Notes under the pieces: model-generated
Told to the model about the DNA's origin: nothing
Databases searched by the model: none
The model's input: the letters and a program-made list of their open reading frames with translations, nothing else
Part shown: positions 1 to 7,537 of the stretch, one piece after another
Layout: every line of letters starts with the position of its first letter
How positions within the stretch are numbered: position 1 is the first letter of the stretch
Translations under genes and position numbers: made by a program
DNA from: Maribacter sp.
GTDB lineage: Bacteria; Bacteroidota; Bacteroidia; Flavobacteriales; Flavobacteriaceae
Reading direction: 5' to 3'
Assembly: GCA_030730545.1 (NCBI GenBank)
Contig: JANQUX010000481.1
Location: 1 to 14,578, forward strand
DNA length: 14,578 nt

Positions 1-1
1 G

Positions 2-235
2 CCTATTCGTTCTATATTGATTCCTGGTTTTGATGAAGTAAAAAAAGTTTCCATTGAAGCTGGTGCTCTAGGCTCTGGTATCTCTGGATCCGGACCTTCA
101 ATTTTTGCTTTTAGTAAAGGTGAACAAACAGCAATTAAAGTTGGCGAAGCAATGAAAACGGTTTACGATAAAATCGGTATTGCTTACGAAATACATGTAT
201 CAAAAATTAATATGGAAGGCGTTAAACTTTTATAA
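2..235 (+). CDS. thrB: Homoserine kinase, C-terminal 77 codons (5' end outside window)
   Basis: Homoserine kinase phosphorylates L-homoserine with ATP to O-phosphohomoserine, the substrate of the next gene, thrC. The open frame runs in from base 2 without a start, so only the C-terminus is present. It contains IPGFDEVKK, then EAGALGSGISGSGPSIFA. The SGSGPS stretch is the C-terminal glycine-rich motif of GHMP kinases, and it is followed by the usual FALSKG-type strand (here FAFSKG). It stops with TAA 41 bases before thrC, which fits the common Bacteroidota thrA-thrB-thrC order and one transcript. The TTG at base 17 is internal to the protein and is not a start. The enzyme is cytoplasmic. The identification is firm despite the truncation by the window edge. 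Confidence 0.93.
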   Translation, partial: PIRSILIPGFDEVKKVSIEAGALGSGISGSGPSIFAFSKGEQTAIKVGEAMKTVYDKIGIAYEIHVSKINMEGVKLL

Positions 236-276
236 GTTTAACAGCAGTACATTAATAACAATTAAAAATATGCAGC

Positions 277-1569
277 TTGAAATTCTATAGTTTAAACAAT
301 ATAGCACCCGAAGTTTCTTTTGATACTGCCGTAATCAATGGTATTGCACCTGATAAAGGTTTGTATTTTCCGGAGGAAATTAGTGCGTTACCAAGTTCTT
401 TTTTCGAGAATATTGAGAGCCTAGCTAACGAAGAAATTGCTTTTACCGCAATACAACAATTTGTATCGGGTATTGTTCCAGACGATGTATTAAAGACTAT
501 TTTAAAAGAGGTGTTGGATTTTGACTTCCCTGTAGTTGAAATCACTCCCAATATTGGAACTCTAGAGCTTTTTCATGGTCCGACGATGGCATTTAAAGAT
601 GTTGGCGCTCGTTTTATGGCACAATGTTTAGGCTATTTTTCAAGGTCTACGAAAAATGAAGTAACCGTACTTGTAGCTACGTCTGGTGATACTGGTGGTG
701 CCGTTGCTAATGGCTTTCTAGGTGTTGCAGGTGTGAATGTAGTTATACTCTACCCTAGCGGAAAAGTAAGCGATATTCAAGAAAGACAGTTAACTACTCT
801 AGGTGAAAATATTACCGCTTTAGAAGTTGATGGTACTTTTGATGATTGCCAGGCTATGGTAAAGAATGCCTTTTTAGATAAAGAACTTCTTGATCGTATG
901 AAATTGACTTCAGCAAATTCAATTAATGTTGCTCGTTGGTTGCCACAGTTATTTTATTTCTTGTTTGCTTACAAACAGGCGAAATCTAAAGGTAAGGAAA
1001 TTGTATTCTCTGTACCTTCTGGTAATTTCGGTAATATATGTGCTGGCTTAGTTGCTCAGCGATTAGGCATGCCTGTAAAGCACTTTATAGCTGCTACAAA
1101 TGTGAACGATACCGTACCGCAGTTTATGCTAACAAAAGAATACACTCCCAAACCATCTACAGCAACTATTTCTAATGCTATGGATGTTGGCGATCCTAGT
1201 AATTTTATAAGAATAAGACATTTTTTTCAAGATGATTTTGAAGCATTGAAAAAGAATCTTTCTTCTTATCCTTTTGATGATAATCAAACTAAAGAAGCTT
1301 TAAAGGAAATCTACAATATCAACGGATATGTTGCTGATCCTCATGGGGCTGTCGGTTACTTGGGCTTGAAAAAATATCAAGAACAACACCCTGATACTTA
1401 TGGTATTTTCTTAGAAACGGCACACCCCGTAAAGTTCTTAGATATTGTTGAAGAAACACTTCATGTAAAATTAGAAATCCCTGCACAGATTCAAAAAGTA
1501 ATGGGGAAAGACAAAAAATCAACTCGAATTTCGAACTATGAAGAATTGAAAGTTTTTCTAAGACAATAA
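277..1569 (+). CDS. thrC: Threonine synthase
   Basis: This PLP enzyme converts O-phosphohomoserine to L-threonine and phosphate, the last step of threonine synthesis. The 430-residue length is normal for the shorter bacterial form. The N-terminal domain has the family start MKFYSLNN and the glycine-dependent APDKGLYFPE segment. The Schiff-base lysine is K107 in HGPTMAFKDVGA. TSGDTGGAVANG is the phosphate-cradle loop, SANSINVARWLPQ and SVPSGNFGN line the cofactor, and ETAHPVKF lies near the C-terminus. Translation must begin at TTG (277). It is the only start that gives the conserved N-terminus, and an in-frame stop lies about 20 bases upstream. An ATG at 270 is out of frame. It lies 41 bases after thrB and ends at a strong terminator. 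Confidence 0.96.
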   Translation: MKFYSLNNIAPEVSFDTAVINGIAPDKGLYFPEEISALPSSFFENIESLANEEIAFTAIQQFVSGIVPDDVLKTILKEVLDFDFPVVEITPNIGTLELFHGPTMAFKDVGARFMAQCLGYFSRSTKNEVTVLVATSGDTGGAVANGFLGVAGVNVVILYPSGKVSDIQERQLTTLGENITALEVDGTFDDCQAMVKNAFLDKELLDRMKLTSANSINVARWLPQLFYFLFAYKQAKSKGKEIVFSVPSGNFGNICAGLVAQRLGMPVKHFIAATNVNDTVPQFMLTKEYTPKPSTATISNAMDVGDPSNFIRIRHFFQDDFEALKKNLSSYPFDDNQTKEALKEIYNINGYVADPHGAVGYLGLKKYQEQHPDTYGIFLETAHPVKFLDIVEETLHVKLEIPAQIQKVMGKDKKSTRISNYEELKVFLRQ

Positions 1570-1594
1570 AAAAGATCTATTAAAATAACATCAT

Positions 1595-1626
1595 AAAAAA
1601 GGCGAACAACAATGTTCGCCTTTTTT
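1595..1626. terminator. Bidirectional intrinsic terminator between thrC and the alginate lyase
   Basis: A perfect 8-bp stem (ggcgaaca at 1601-1608, tgttcgcc at 1613-1620) has a 4-base acaa loop. Six A lie before it and six T after it, so it can end transcription in both directions. It sits 25 bases after the thrC stop and 35 bases beyond the stop of the convergent lyase gene. Confidence 0.92.
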
Positions 1627-1661
1627 GTATTTAATTCAATTTATTTCTTAAGAAACAAAAA

Positions 1662-2726
1662 TTAATTTGAATCGTGCGTATTGTCTAAACGATAAAAAGT
1701 AACGATATCTCCATCGTCGTCGTTACCCGTATTATTTTGAGTATAAATCCCTGCTTTAAAATACATCCATTCGTCAGCAAGTTCATAACCACTGTTTAAA
1801 GTATTCATATCTACGGTCGTCTCTGCTATCAAAGGCCCATCTGTATCACCTCTGAAAATACGTACGATAATATCCTCATTGTCATTGACAATTTCATAAG
1901 AAAACAATTCATCTAACTTTATACCATCGTCAGGACCATTACCGCTACAATCCTCATCACCAATTAAATTAAAGGTGACATCGTTACCATCTCGTATTTC
2001 GTGTTCTAAATAAAGACAACCAAATTCGGCATTTGGCAATTTTCTATAATATAATCTTGCTGGTTCATCGCTAGATGCATGAATTTGACCAATAACTGTT
2101 CTTCCTGGATGTAATCCACTTCCAGTTGTAGTTACTTGGTTAACTCGCAACGTAGCAGTTAATGAACCGTTTCTACCTGCATGATTAGTTCCTGTCGGCT
2201 GATAACCAAGGGCCCAATTGTTTCCATTTGCTCCTTGAGTAGAAAAACTTGTATTGCCCTTACGTAACATTTCACGAAGTTCAGAGCGTGTAAATGATGT
2301 ATTCTGACTGGTACGAGCACCACCAATAGTAGATACAAAACGCATACCTCCATCTGTGTGTGTAAAAAAGAATGGGCGCGAATCACTTGTTGCAAGGGGA
2401 TCCCAGTTTAACTCTCCAAATCGTTGAGAAAAACCATCATCTTCATCCACGGCTGGGGTATCTATTGCCCAATCAGATAAATCAAAATTTTCCCATGGTT
2501 CTAGATTAGCACTTAAACCAAAAATTTCATCTACAGTTTCCTCACTACCGTCTGGTTCTGCATTTGTGCCCTCTTCTTCAACAGGTACTTCTGGTTCTTC
2601 AACAACTTCTTCTTCTGGTGTTTCTTCTGGTCCGTCGTCACTTGAACAACTAACTATCAATTGTGAAAAACATAATGTAGCTACAATTATTAATTGTAGT
2701 TTGAAACCACGTTTTAAATACTTCAT
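1662..2726 (-). CDS. Surface lipoprotein alginate lyase, polysaccharide lyase family 7
   Basis: PL7 enzymes cleave alginate, the brown-algal uronan, by beta-elimination. The 354 residues begin with a lipoprotein signal (MKYLKRG, a hydrophobic stretch, lipobox LIVSC with the acylated Cys at 27). SSDDG follows, an acidic start typical of Bacteroidota surface-exported lipoproteins. Residues 31-67 are a Glu/Pro-rich linker, and the catalytic beta-jelly roll fills the rest. All three PL7 signatures are present: RSELRE (R147-E152), QIH (Q214-H216) and YFKAGIYTQ (Y322-Q330). They carry the Arg, Gln, His and Tyr used in substrate neutralisation and catalysis. IGQIHASSDEPARLYYRK resembles subfamily 5 of marine flavobacteria, but the subfamily is an inference. 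The gene stands alone, with no SusC/SusD pair or other lyase near it, and ends at the shared terminator. No carbohydrate-binding module or type IX sorting domain is visible. Confidence 0.9.
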   Translation of the reverse strand: MKYLKRGFKLQLIIVATLCFSQLIVSCSSDDGPEETPEEEVVEEPEVPVEEEGTNAEPDGSEETVDEIFGLSANLEPWENFDLSDWAIDTPAVDEDDGFSQRFGELNWDPLATSDSRPFFFTHTDGGMRFVSTIGGARTSQNTSFTRSELREMLRKGNTSFSTQGANGNNWALGYQPTGTNHAGRNGSLTATLRVNQVTTTGSGLHPGRTVIGQIHASSDEPARLYYRKLPNAEFGCLYLEHEIRDGNDVTFNLIGDEDCSGNGPDDGIKLDELFSYEIVNDNEDIIVRIFRGDTDGPLIAETTVDMNTLNSGYELADEWMYFKAGIYTQNNTGNDDDGDIVTFYRLDNTHDSN

Positions 2727-2773
2727 ATTAAAATTTTATTAAATAGTTCATGTATTAATTGTAAAGTATAACA

Positions 2774-2809
2774 TAGCCTTACAAAAAAATTAAATATAAG
2801 GTAAGGTTA
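2774..2809. repeat. Spaced inverted repeat in the alginate lyase/gcvT intergenic region
   Basis: The arms tagccttac (2774-2782) and gtaaggtta (2801-2809) match as inverted repeats at 8 of 9 positions and are separated by 18 AT-rich bases. The left arm is 48 bases upstream of the lyase ATG. The repeat could be an operator for the lyase gene or a weak hairpin. No bound regulator can be named from sequence. Confidence 0.45.
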
Positions 2810-2857
2810 AAATTACTAAAAGCAAGAGGTTACATGATAAAACACAAGTATTTTCGA

Positions 2858-2865
2858 TAAATTTG
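2858..2865 (+). promoter_or_regulatory. Bacteroidota-type -7 promoter box for gcvT
   Basis: TAAATTTG matches the Bacteroidota sigma-A consensus TAnnTTTG exactly and ends 20 bases before the gcvT ATG, implying a leader of roughly 15-20 bases. No clear TTG -33 element is seen at the usual spacing, so the call rests on the -7 box and its position. Confidence 0.6.
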
Positions 2866-2885
2866 CTTCGTATAAATTAAAGAAG

Positions 2886-3974
2886 ATGAAAAATACTGCG
2901 CTTACCACAACTCACGAATCTCTTGGTGCCAAAATGGTTCCATTTGCTGGTTATAATATGCCCGTTTCATACGAAGGTGTTAATGCCGAACATGAAACCG
3001 TACGTAAAAGTGTGGGAGTTTTTGATGTATCGCACATGGGCGAGTTTCTAATCTCTGGTCCTACTGCCTTAGATTTAATTCAAAAAGTATCATCTAACGA
3101 TGCCACAAAATTGACTATTGGTAGAGCACAATACAGTTGTCTACCAAATGAAACCGGTGGTATTGTTGACGACCTTATCATTTATAAAATTAAAGAAGAA
3201 CAATATTTACTGGTGGTCAACGCTTCAAATATTGAAAAAGACTGGAATCATATTTCATCTTACAACGATGAATTCAATGCAGATATGAAAAACATATCTG
3301 AAGGGTATTCGCTTTTAGCTATTCAAGGTCCTAAGGCTGTTGAATCAATGCAATCTTTAACTTCTGTCAATTTAGCCGATATTAAATTCTATCACTTTGA
3401 AGTTGCCGATTTTGCAGGTATAGATAATGTAATTATTTCTGCAACAGGATATACCGGTTCTGGCGGATTTGAAATTTACTGTAAGAATGACGAGGTAAAA
3501 CAAATATGGGATAAGGTTTTTGAAGCCGGAGCAGATTTTGGAATTAAACCAATCGGACTAGCAGCTAGAGATACCTTACGTTTAGAAATGGGATATTGTC
3601 TTTACGGTAATGATATTGATGACAATACATCGCCTATTGAAGCTGGTTTAGGTTGGGTAACAAAATTCAATAAGGATTTTGTTAACTCTGCAGCTTTGGA
3701 AAAAGAAAAACAACACGGACCTGAACGCAAATTGGTAGCTTTTGAATTAGATGAACGTGGCATACCTAGACATGGTTATGATATTGTTGATGGTCATGGC
3801 AAAACTATAGGCGTAGTAACTTCTGGTACTATGTCACCGTCTATGGGCACTGGTATCGGCTTAGGTTATGTTCCGCCTATATTCTCAGATGTAGGTAGCA
3901 AAATCAATATTCAAATTCGTAAAAACGCCATACCGGCTACTGTTGTTAAGTTACCATTTTATAAAAGTAAATGA
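2886..3974 (+). CDS. gcvT: Glycine cleavage system T protein (aminomethyltransferase)
   Basis: GcvT releases ammonia from the aminomethyl group held on the lipoyl arm of the H protein and passes the one-carbon unit to tetrahydrofolate, giving 5,10-methylene-THF. The 362 residues are the usual length. Visible family features are [35 protein letters not shown] (the conserved Asp pair D95/D96, one of them the catalytic aspartate), [10 protein letters not shown], the folate-site segment [13 protein letters not shown], and [23 protein letters not shown] at 2886 gives the canonical MKNTAL start. The H and P protein genes are not in the window, which is common in this phylum. The stop overlaps the next start (ATGA), so glsA is probably translationally coupled to it. 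Confidence 0.96.
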   Translation: MKNTALTTTHESLGAKMVPFAGYNMPVSYEGVNAEHETVRKSVGVFDVSHMGEFLISGPTALDLIQKVSSNDATKLTIGRAQYSCLPNETGGIVDDLIIYKIKEEQYLLVVNASNIEKDWNHISSYNDEFNADMKNISEGYSLLAIQGPKAVESMQSLTSVNLADIKFYHFEVADFAGIDNVIISATGYTGSGGFEIYCKNDEVKQIWDKVFEAGADFGIKPIGLAARDTLRLEMGYCLYGNDIDDNTSPIEAGLGWVTKFNKDFVNSAALEKEKQHGPERKLVAFELDERGIPRHGYDIVDGHGKTIGVVTSGTMSPSMGTGIGLGYVPPIFSDVGSKINIQIRKNAIPATVVKLPFYKSK

Positions 3975-4885
3975 TAGATTTTCAAGGTGTTCTTGTCGCC
4001 ATTAACGAAGCTGCAAACAATGAAAAGGAAAAAGGAAAAAGCGCAGATTACATTCCTGAATTAGCAAAAGTTGATTTAAATAATTTTGGTATCCATCTTA
4101 TAGATATTCAACAAAAAAACTTTTCTGCCGGTAATTCAGATGAACGTTTTTCCATTCAAAGTATTTCGAAAGTATTAAGCCTTTCTATGGCATTAAGCCT
4201 CATTGGAGAAAATGTTTGGGAACGTGTAGATGTAGAACCCTCTGGCGACCCTTTCAATCATTTGTCATTGTTAGAATTGGAAAACGGAATTCCTAGAAAT
4301 CCGCTAATAAATCCTGGTGCAATAGTTATTGCAGATATTTTGGTTTCTCAATTAAAAAATCCGAAGGAAGATTTTCTAGCATTTGTACGAAATATAGCGA
4401 ATGATGACACCATAGCTTATGATCTTGATGTAGCCAAATCTGAAAAACGAACGGGATTTCGGAATTTTGCAGCCGCTAACCTCTTAAAATCTTACGGAAA
4501 CCTGAACAACGACGTAGATGTTGTTTTAGATTTCTACTTTCATCAATGTTCGCTTAGTATGAGTTGTGCGCAATTAACAAGTACCTTTTTCTTATTTATT
4601 AATCATGGCAAATGCAAACGAAATAATATCTTTTTAACCAAACCGCAAGTAAAACGTATTAATGCCTTAATGCTAACTTGTGGGTTTTACGATGAATCTG
4701 GTGAATTTGCTTTTGAAGTGGGACTACCCGGTAAAAGTGGTGTTGGCGGAGGTATTGTTGCATTACTACCTAATAAATTTTGCGTAGCAACCTGGTCTCC
4801 GGGACTTAACAAAAAAGGAAATTCTAAATTGGGAATGCTTGCATTAGAGAAATTAACTACAGAAACTGAACTTTCCATTTTTTGA
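3971..4885 (+). CDS. glsA: Glutaminase A
   Basis: This serine-dependent glutaminase (beta-lactamase-like fold) hydrolyses L-glutamine to glutamate and ammonia in the cytoplasm. At 304 residues it is the standard bacterial length. The catalytic Ser-x-x-Lys lies in FSIQSISKV (S64, K67). Further family blocks are GIPRNPLINPGAI, SEKRTGFRNFAAANLLKSYG (conserved Glu and Asn of the active site), FYFHQCSLSM, LTCGFYDESGEF and the C-terminal GLPGKSGVGGGIVAL. The ATG overlaps the gcvT stop by four bases and its TGA overlaps the next gene's TTG start by four. It is therefore locked into an operon between gcvT and an SDR gene. Why a glutaminase is coupled to glycine cleavage is unclear, although both release ammonia. 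Confidence 0.95.
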   Translation: MIDFQGVLVAINEAANNEKEKGKSADYIPELAKVDLNNFGIHLIDIQQKNFSAGNSDERFSIQSISKVLSLSMALSLIGENVWERVDVEPSGDPFNHLSLLELENGIPRNPLINPGAIVIADILVSQLKNPKEDFLAFVRNIANDDTIAYDLDVAKSEKRTGFRNFAAANLLKSYGNLNNDVDVVLDFYFHQCSLSMSCAQLTSTFFLFINHGKCKRNNIFLTKPQVKRINALMLTCGFYDESGEFAFEVGLPGKSGVGGGIVALLPNKFCVATWSPGLNKKGNSKLGMLALEKLTTETELSIF

Positions 4886-5709
4886 AACTAGAAACTAAAA
4901 AAATATTGATTCTTGGCGGAAGCGGATTCATAGGTAATGCGATCTACAAAGAGCTTTGTAATTATTTCGATACTTATGGCACCTTTTGTCATGCCGCAAA
5001 TTCATTTTCCTCTAACAAACAATTTGTACATTACAATTTAGAAGAAGATGATATTGTCGAGGTTTTAGAAACCGTTAAGCCACAAGTAATAGTTTCAGCA
5101 TTAAGAGGAAATTTTGCTGCTTTAGTAATCGCGCACAATCATATTGCCGAATATATTACTAAAGAAGACTGTAAAATTTATTTTATATCATCTGCCAATG
5201 TTTTTGATACCTACAGTAAATACCCATCTTATGAAATGGATAAGACTTTGTCTGAAAGTGTTTATGGTAGACTAAAAATAAAAATTGAAAATATGCTTCT
5301 TAGGTTACCAAAAGACAAAATGGCGATACTAAGAGTACCAATGGTATTTGGCAATAGCTCGCCCAGAGTTAAGCAAATGAAAAAGGCTATTTTAGAAAAT
5401 GAACCTATTGAGGTATTTCCAAACCTGATATTAAATGTCACCAATGATGATAAGCTTACTCAGCAAATTCATTACCTTATCAATAGAAATAAAACGGGTA
5501 TATACCATTTAGGCAGTAATGACCTAACGCATCATGAAGATTTTATTAAAGAAGTTTTAGAACGCGTAGGTAGTTTTAATACTATTATAAAAAGGGTTTA
5601 TACCACTAATGAAGATAGGTATTTGGCAGTCTTACCAAAGACTAATAAATTACCTAAAAATTTACAGTTTACTTTTCAAGATATTATTGACCATCATGTT
5701 TTAAATTAG
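4882..5709 (+). CDS. NAD(P)-dependent SDR/epimerase, RmlD-like sugar reductase superfamily
   Basis: This is a 275-residue extended short-chain dehydrogenase. The N-terminal Rossmann fold shows ILILGGSGFIGNAIYKEL, with the GxxGxxG nucleotide motif at G12-G18. The catalytic Ser/Tyr/Lys set is probably S103 or S104 (YFISSANVFD) with Y128 and K132 (VYGRLK). LRVPMVFGNSSPRV and a C-terminal substrate domain (residues ~155-275) follow, as in RmlD/NAD-epimerase proteins. The substrate is not identifiable: nucleotide-sugar reduction or epimerisation is the family's usual role, but no sugar genes lie beside it. TTG at 4882 is used. It overlaps the glsA TGA (TTGA) and no ATG precedes the Rossmann motif. 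The stop lies 8 bases before the next gene. Confidence 0.78.
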   Translation: MKLETKKILILGGSGFIGNAIYKELCNYFDTYGTFCHAANSFSSNKQFVHYNLEEDDIVEVLETVKPQVIVSALRGNFAALVIAHNHIAEYITKEDCKIYFISSANVFDTYSKYPSYEMDKTLSESVYGRLKIKIENMLLRLPKDKMAILRVPMVFGNSSPRVKQMKKAILENEPIEVFPNLILNVTNDDKLTQQIHYLINRNKTGIYHLGSNDLTHHEDFIKEVLERVGSFNTIIKRVYTTNEDRYLAVLPKTNKLPKNLQFTFQDIIDHHVLN

Positions 5710-5717
5710 TAACAATT

Positions 5718-6017
5718 ATGAAAGAAATGGAAAAATTTACTGACCAGCAAATAGCGGACTATTTGGGTCAACTTGACGGATGGGAGTATGTGGATGGCGC
5801 CATAGAAACCACTTTTGAATTTAAAAATTTTAAAGAAGCCTTTTCTGTAATGACGCGTATTGCCTTTGAATGTGAAGCGCAAGGTCATCACCCAGACTGG
5901 AGCAATGTGTACAACACTGTAAATATTCGTTTGAACACTCACGATGCTAATGGAGTTACCGAAAAAGATTTTGTTCTAGCTAGAACTATAGAAGATATAA
6001 TAGAAAGTGAATTTTAA
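5718..6017 (+). CDS. phhB: 4a-hydroxytetrahydrobiopterin dehydratase (pterin-4-alpha-carbinolamine dehydratase)
   Basis: The family dehydrates 4a-hydroxytetrahydrobiopterin to quinonoid dihydrobiopterin, recycling the cofactor of aromatic amino acid hydroxylases. The 99-residue length is typical. The active-site block EAQGHHPDWSNVYNTV carries the HHPDW signature (H57, H58, D60, W61), followed by RLNTHDANGVTEKDFVLA with the conserved T-H-D (residues 74-76). The ATG at 5718 is 8 bases after the SDR stop. A second ATG at 5727 is possible and would remove three residues. No phenylalanine hydroxylase gene is in the window, so its partner, if any, lies elsewhere. The fold assignment is firm. The physiological substrate in this organism is inferred. 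Confidence 0.92.
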   Translation: MKEMEKFTDQQIADYLGQLDGWEYVDGAIETTFEFKNFKEAFSVMTRIAFECEAQGHHPDWSNVYNTVNIRLNTHDANGVTEKDFVLARTIEDIIESEF

Positions 6018-6089
6018 TAATCAATACTAATTACTTACTGGTTGTTTAGAAAATTCAATTTAATGATATCTGAACATTGCCCGTTTTTG

Positions 6090-6097
6090 TACATTTG
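6090..6097 (+). promoter_or_regulatory. Bacteroidota-type -7 promoter box for the yebC-family gene
   Basis: TACATTTG fits TAnnTTTG exactly and ends 16 bases before the ATG, in the 96-base gap after the dehydratase gene. It would give an mRNA leader of about 13 bases. No TTG is found at the normal -33 distance; the nearest, at 6077-6079, is too close. Confidence 0.6.
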
Positions 6098-6113
6098 TTT
6101 AAAATAATTTACC

Positions 6114-6824
6114 ATGGGAAGAGCTTTTGAATTTAGAAAAGCACGTAAAATGAAAAGATGGTCAGCAATGTCTAAAGCCTTTACACGTATAGGCAAAGAT
6201 ATTGTGATGGCCGTTAAAGAAGGTGGACCAGATCCAGATGCCAATTCTCGACTTAGAGCGGTTATTCAAAATGCTAAGGCTGTAAATATGCCTAAAGACA
6301 ATGTTGAACGTGCTATAAAAAGGGCTAGTGATAAATCTTTAGGTGATTATAAAGAAGTGCTTTTTGAAGGCTATGCCCCACATGGTATTGCCATTCTTGT
6401 TGAAACCGCTACTGATAACAATACAAGAACCGTTGCAAATGTTAGAAGTTATTTTAACAAGTGCAATGGAAATATGGGTACATCAGGTTCTGTAGAATTC
6501 ATGTTCGACCATACCTGTAATTTCAGAATACCTGCAGAAGGTCTGGATCCTGAAGAATTAGAATTAGAATTAATTGATTTTGGTGCAGAAGAAGTATTCG
6601 TAGATGAAGACGGAATTTTAATTTACGGACCGTTCGAAAGCTTCGGTGCTTTACAAAAAGAATTGGAGAATCGTGAGATTGAAATTTTATCATCAGGCTT
6701 TGAAAGAATTCCGCAAGTAACAAAAGCACTTACCGAAGAAGAGGCTGCTGATGTGGAAAAACTTTTAGAAAAATTAGAAGAAGATGATGATGTGCAGAAT
6801 GTATATCATTCTATGGAAGAATAA
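6114..6824 (+). CDS. yebC: YebC/PmpR family protein
   Basis: This cytoplasmic family is annotated as DNA-binding regulators (PmpR) and is related to mitochondrial TACO1. Recent work links several members to translation through difficult proline-containing stretches. The protein is 236 residues, near the usual 235-250. It begins with the Bacteroidota form MGRAFEFRKARKMKRWSAM, then FTRIGKDI, GGPDPDANSRLR (37-48), NMPKDNVERAIKR (58-70), YEGYAP-like FEGYAPHGIA, TDNNTRTVANVRSYF and the GTSGSVEFMF hinge. The C-terminal domain is strongly acidic. It has its own promoter box and a terminator just downstream, so it is probably transcribed alone. Whether it acts as regulator or translation factor cannot be settled from sequence. 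Confidence 0.93.
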   Translation: MGRAFEFRKARKMKRWSAMSKAFTRIGKDIVMAVKEGGPDPDANSRLRAVIQNAKAVNMPKDNVERAIKRASDKSLGDYKEVLFEGYAPHGIAILVETATDNNTRTVANVRSYFNKCNGNMGTSGSVEFMFDHTCNFRIPAEGLDPEELELELIDFGAEEVFVDEDGILIYGPFESFGALQKELENREIEILSSGFERIPQVTKALTEEEAADVEKLLEKLEEDDDVQNVYHSMEE

Positions 6825-6842
6825 ACTTCTAGATATTTATAT

Positions 6843-6874
6843 AAAAAAAGGAGACCTATTTGGTCTCCTTTTTT
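6843..6874. terminator. Bidirectional intrinsic terminator between yebC and the acyltransferase
   Basis: The stem is ggagacc (6850-6856) with ggtctcc (6862-6868), around a 5-base tattt loop. Seven A lie before it and six T after it. It is 18 bases after the yebC stop and on the other strand about 80 bases after the stop of the convergent acyltransferase gene, so it can serve both. Confidence 0.92.
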
Positions 6875-6955
6875 GGTTTTTCTAGTTAATCAACTTTACT
6901 GTCGCTGAATCAACATTTGTTTTTGATATTTGAAAAATTATAATAAAACTATATC

Positions 6956-7486
6956 TCACATATGCTTTCCATCAACCCCATCAAAAAAGGCATGATACTC
7001 TTTAAAATCAGCATCTTTATCTTCTGTGGGTATTAATGGTTCTGAGACTTTTATTTCCTTTTTGCCGTAGTCAAAAGCTACCAAAACTATGGGTACATTG
7101 GCTGTTTTAGCAATATAATAGAAGCCTGTTTTCCATTTCTCTACTTTCTTTCTGGTTCCCTCTGGGGAAAGTGATAACCTGAATTTTTCTCTTTCTTCGA
7201 ATATCTGTGCAGTCGCTTTTACCGTATCGTTTGTTTTAGAACGATCTATAGGTGCACCGCCTGCCCACCTAAAAAACCAACCAATGGGAGAATCAAATAA
7301 ACTTTTTTTTCCTATGTAATTAATTTCCTCATTCCAAACCTCACGAACTAATAATCCTAGAAGAAAATCCCAATAGCTTGTGTGCGGTACAACAATAGCC
7401 ACAAACTTATTTAAGTGTGATGGAAATTCACCATTTAGCTTCCATCCTAATAATTTGAAATAGATAAATTTTGCTATTTTCTGCAT
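6956..7486 (-). CDS. PlsC-like 1-acyl-glycerol-phosphate acyltransferase family protein
   Basis: This is a small membrane-associated acyltransferase (LPLAT family) that moves acyl groups from acyl-ACP or acyl-CoA to a lyso-phospholipid-like acceptor. From the ATG at 7486 it has 176 residues, a short form common in Bacteroidota. Motif I is HTSYWD (H-x4-D, H35 and D40 in this numbering). GGAPIDRSK is the acceptor/phosphate motif II-III block, and SPEGTRKKVEKWKTGF contains the EGTR motif. A hydrophobic IVLVAF segment follows. A TTG at 7513 would add nine residues (MARSQHIYI), but family members normally begin near MQKIAKFIY, so the ATG was chosen. It lies 51 bases after the KdnB-like gene and may be the last gene of that operon. 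The exact acceptor, phosphatidate precursor or another lipid, is not determinable. Confidence 0.85.
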   Translation of the reverse strand: MQKIAKFIYFKLLGWKLNGEFPSHLNKFVAIVVPHTSYWDFLLGLLVREVWNEEINYIGKKSLFDSPIGWFFRWAGGAPIDRSKTNDTVKATAQIFEEREKFRLSLSPEGTRKKVEKWKTGFYYIAKTANVPIVLVAFDYGKKEIKVSEPLIPTEDKDADFKEYHAFFDGVDGKHM

Positions 7487-7537
7487 AATATAAATGTGCT
7501 GGCTACGAGCCAACTAATTAGATATAGATATCTTATA

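Noticed and set aside
2727..2885. Possible glycine riboswitch upstream of gcvT
   Set aside because: The -7 box is only 20 bases from the ATG, leaving no room for an aptamer in the leader, and no paired aptamer-like structure or expression platform is seen.
5706..5942. 78-residue minus-strand frame over the pterin dehydratase
   Set aside because: It is antisense to a clearly conserved gene and carries no domain.
7487..7513. TTG-initiated nine-residue extension of the acyltransferase
   Set aside because: The extra residues are not like the family N-terminus and an ATG follows directly at the expected point.
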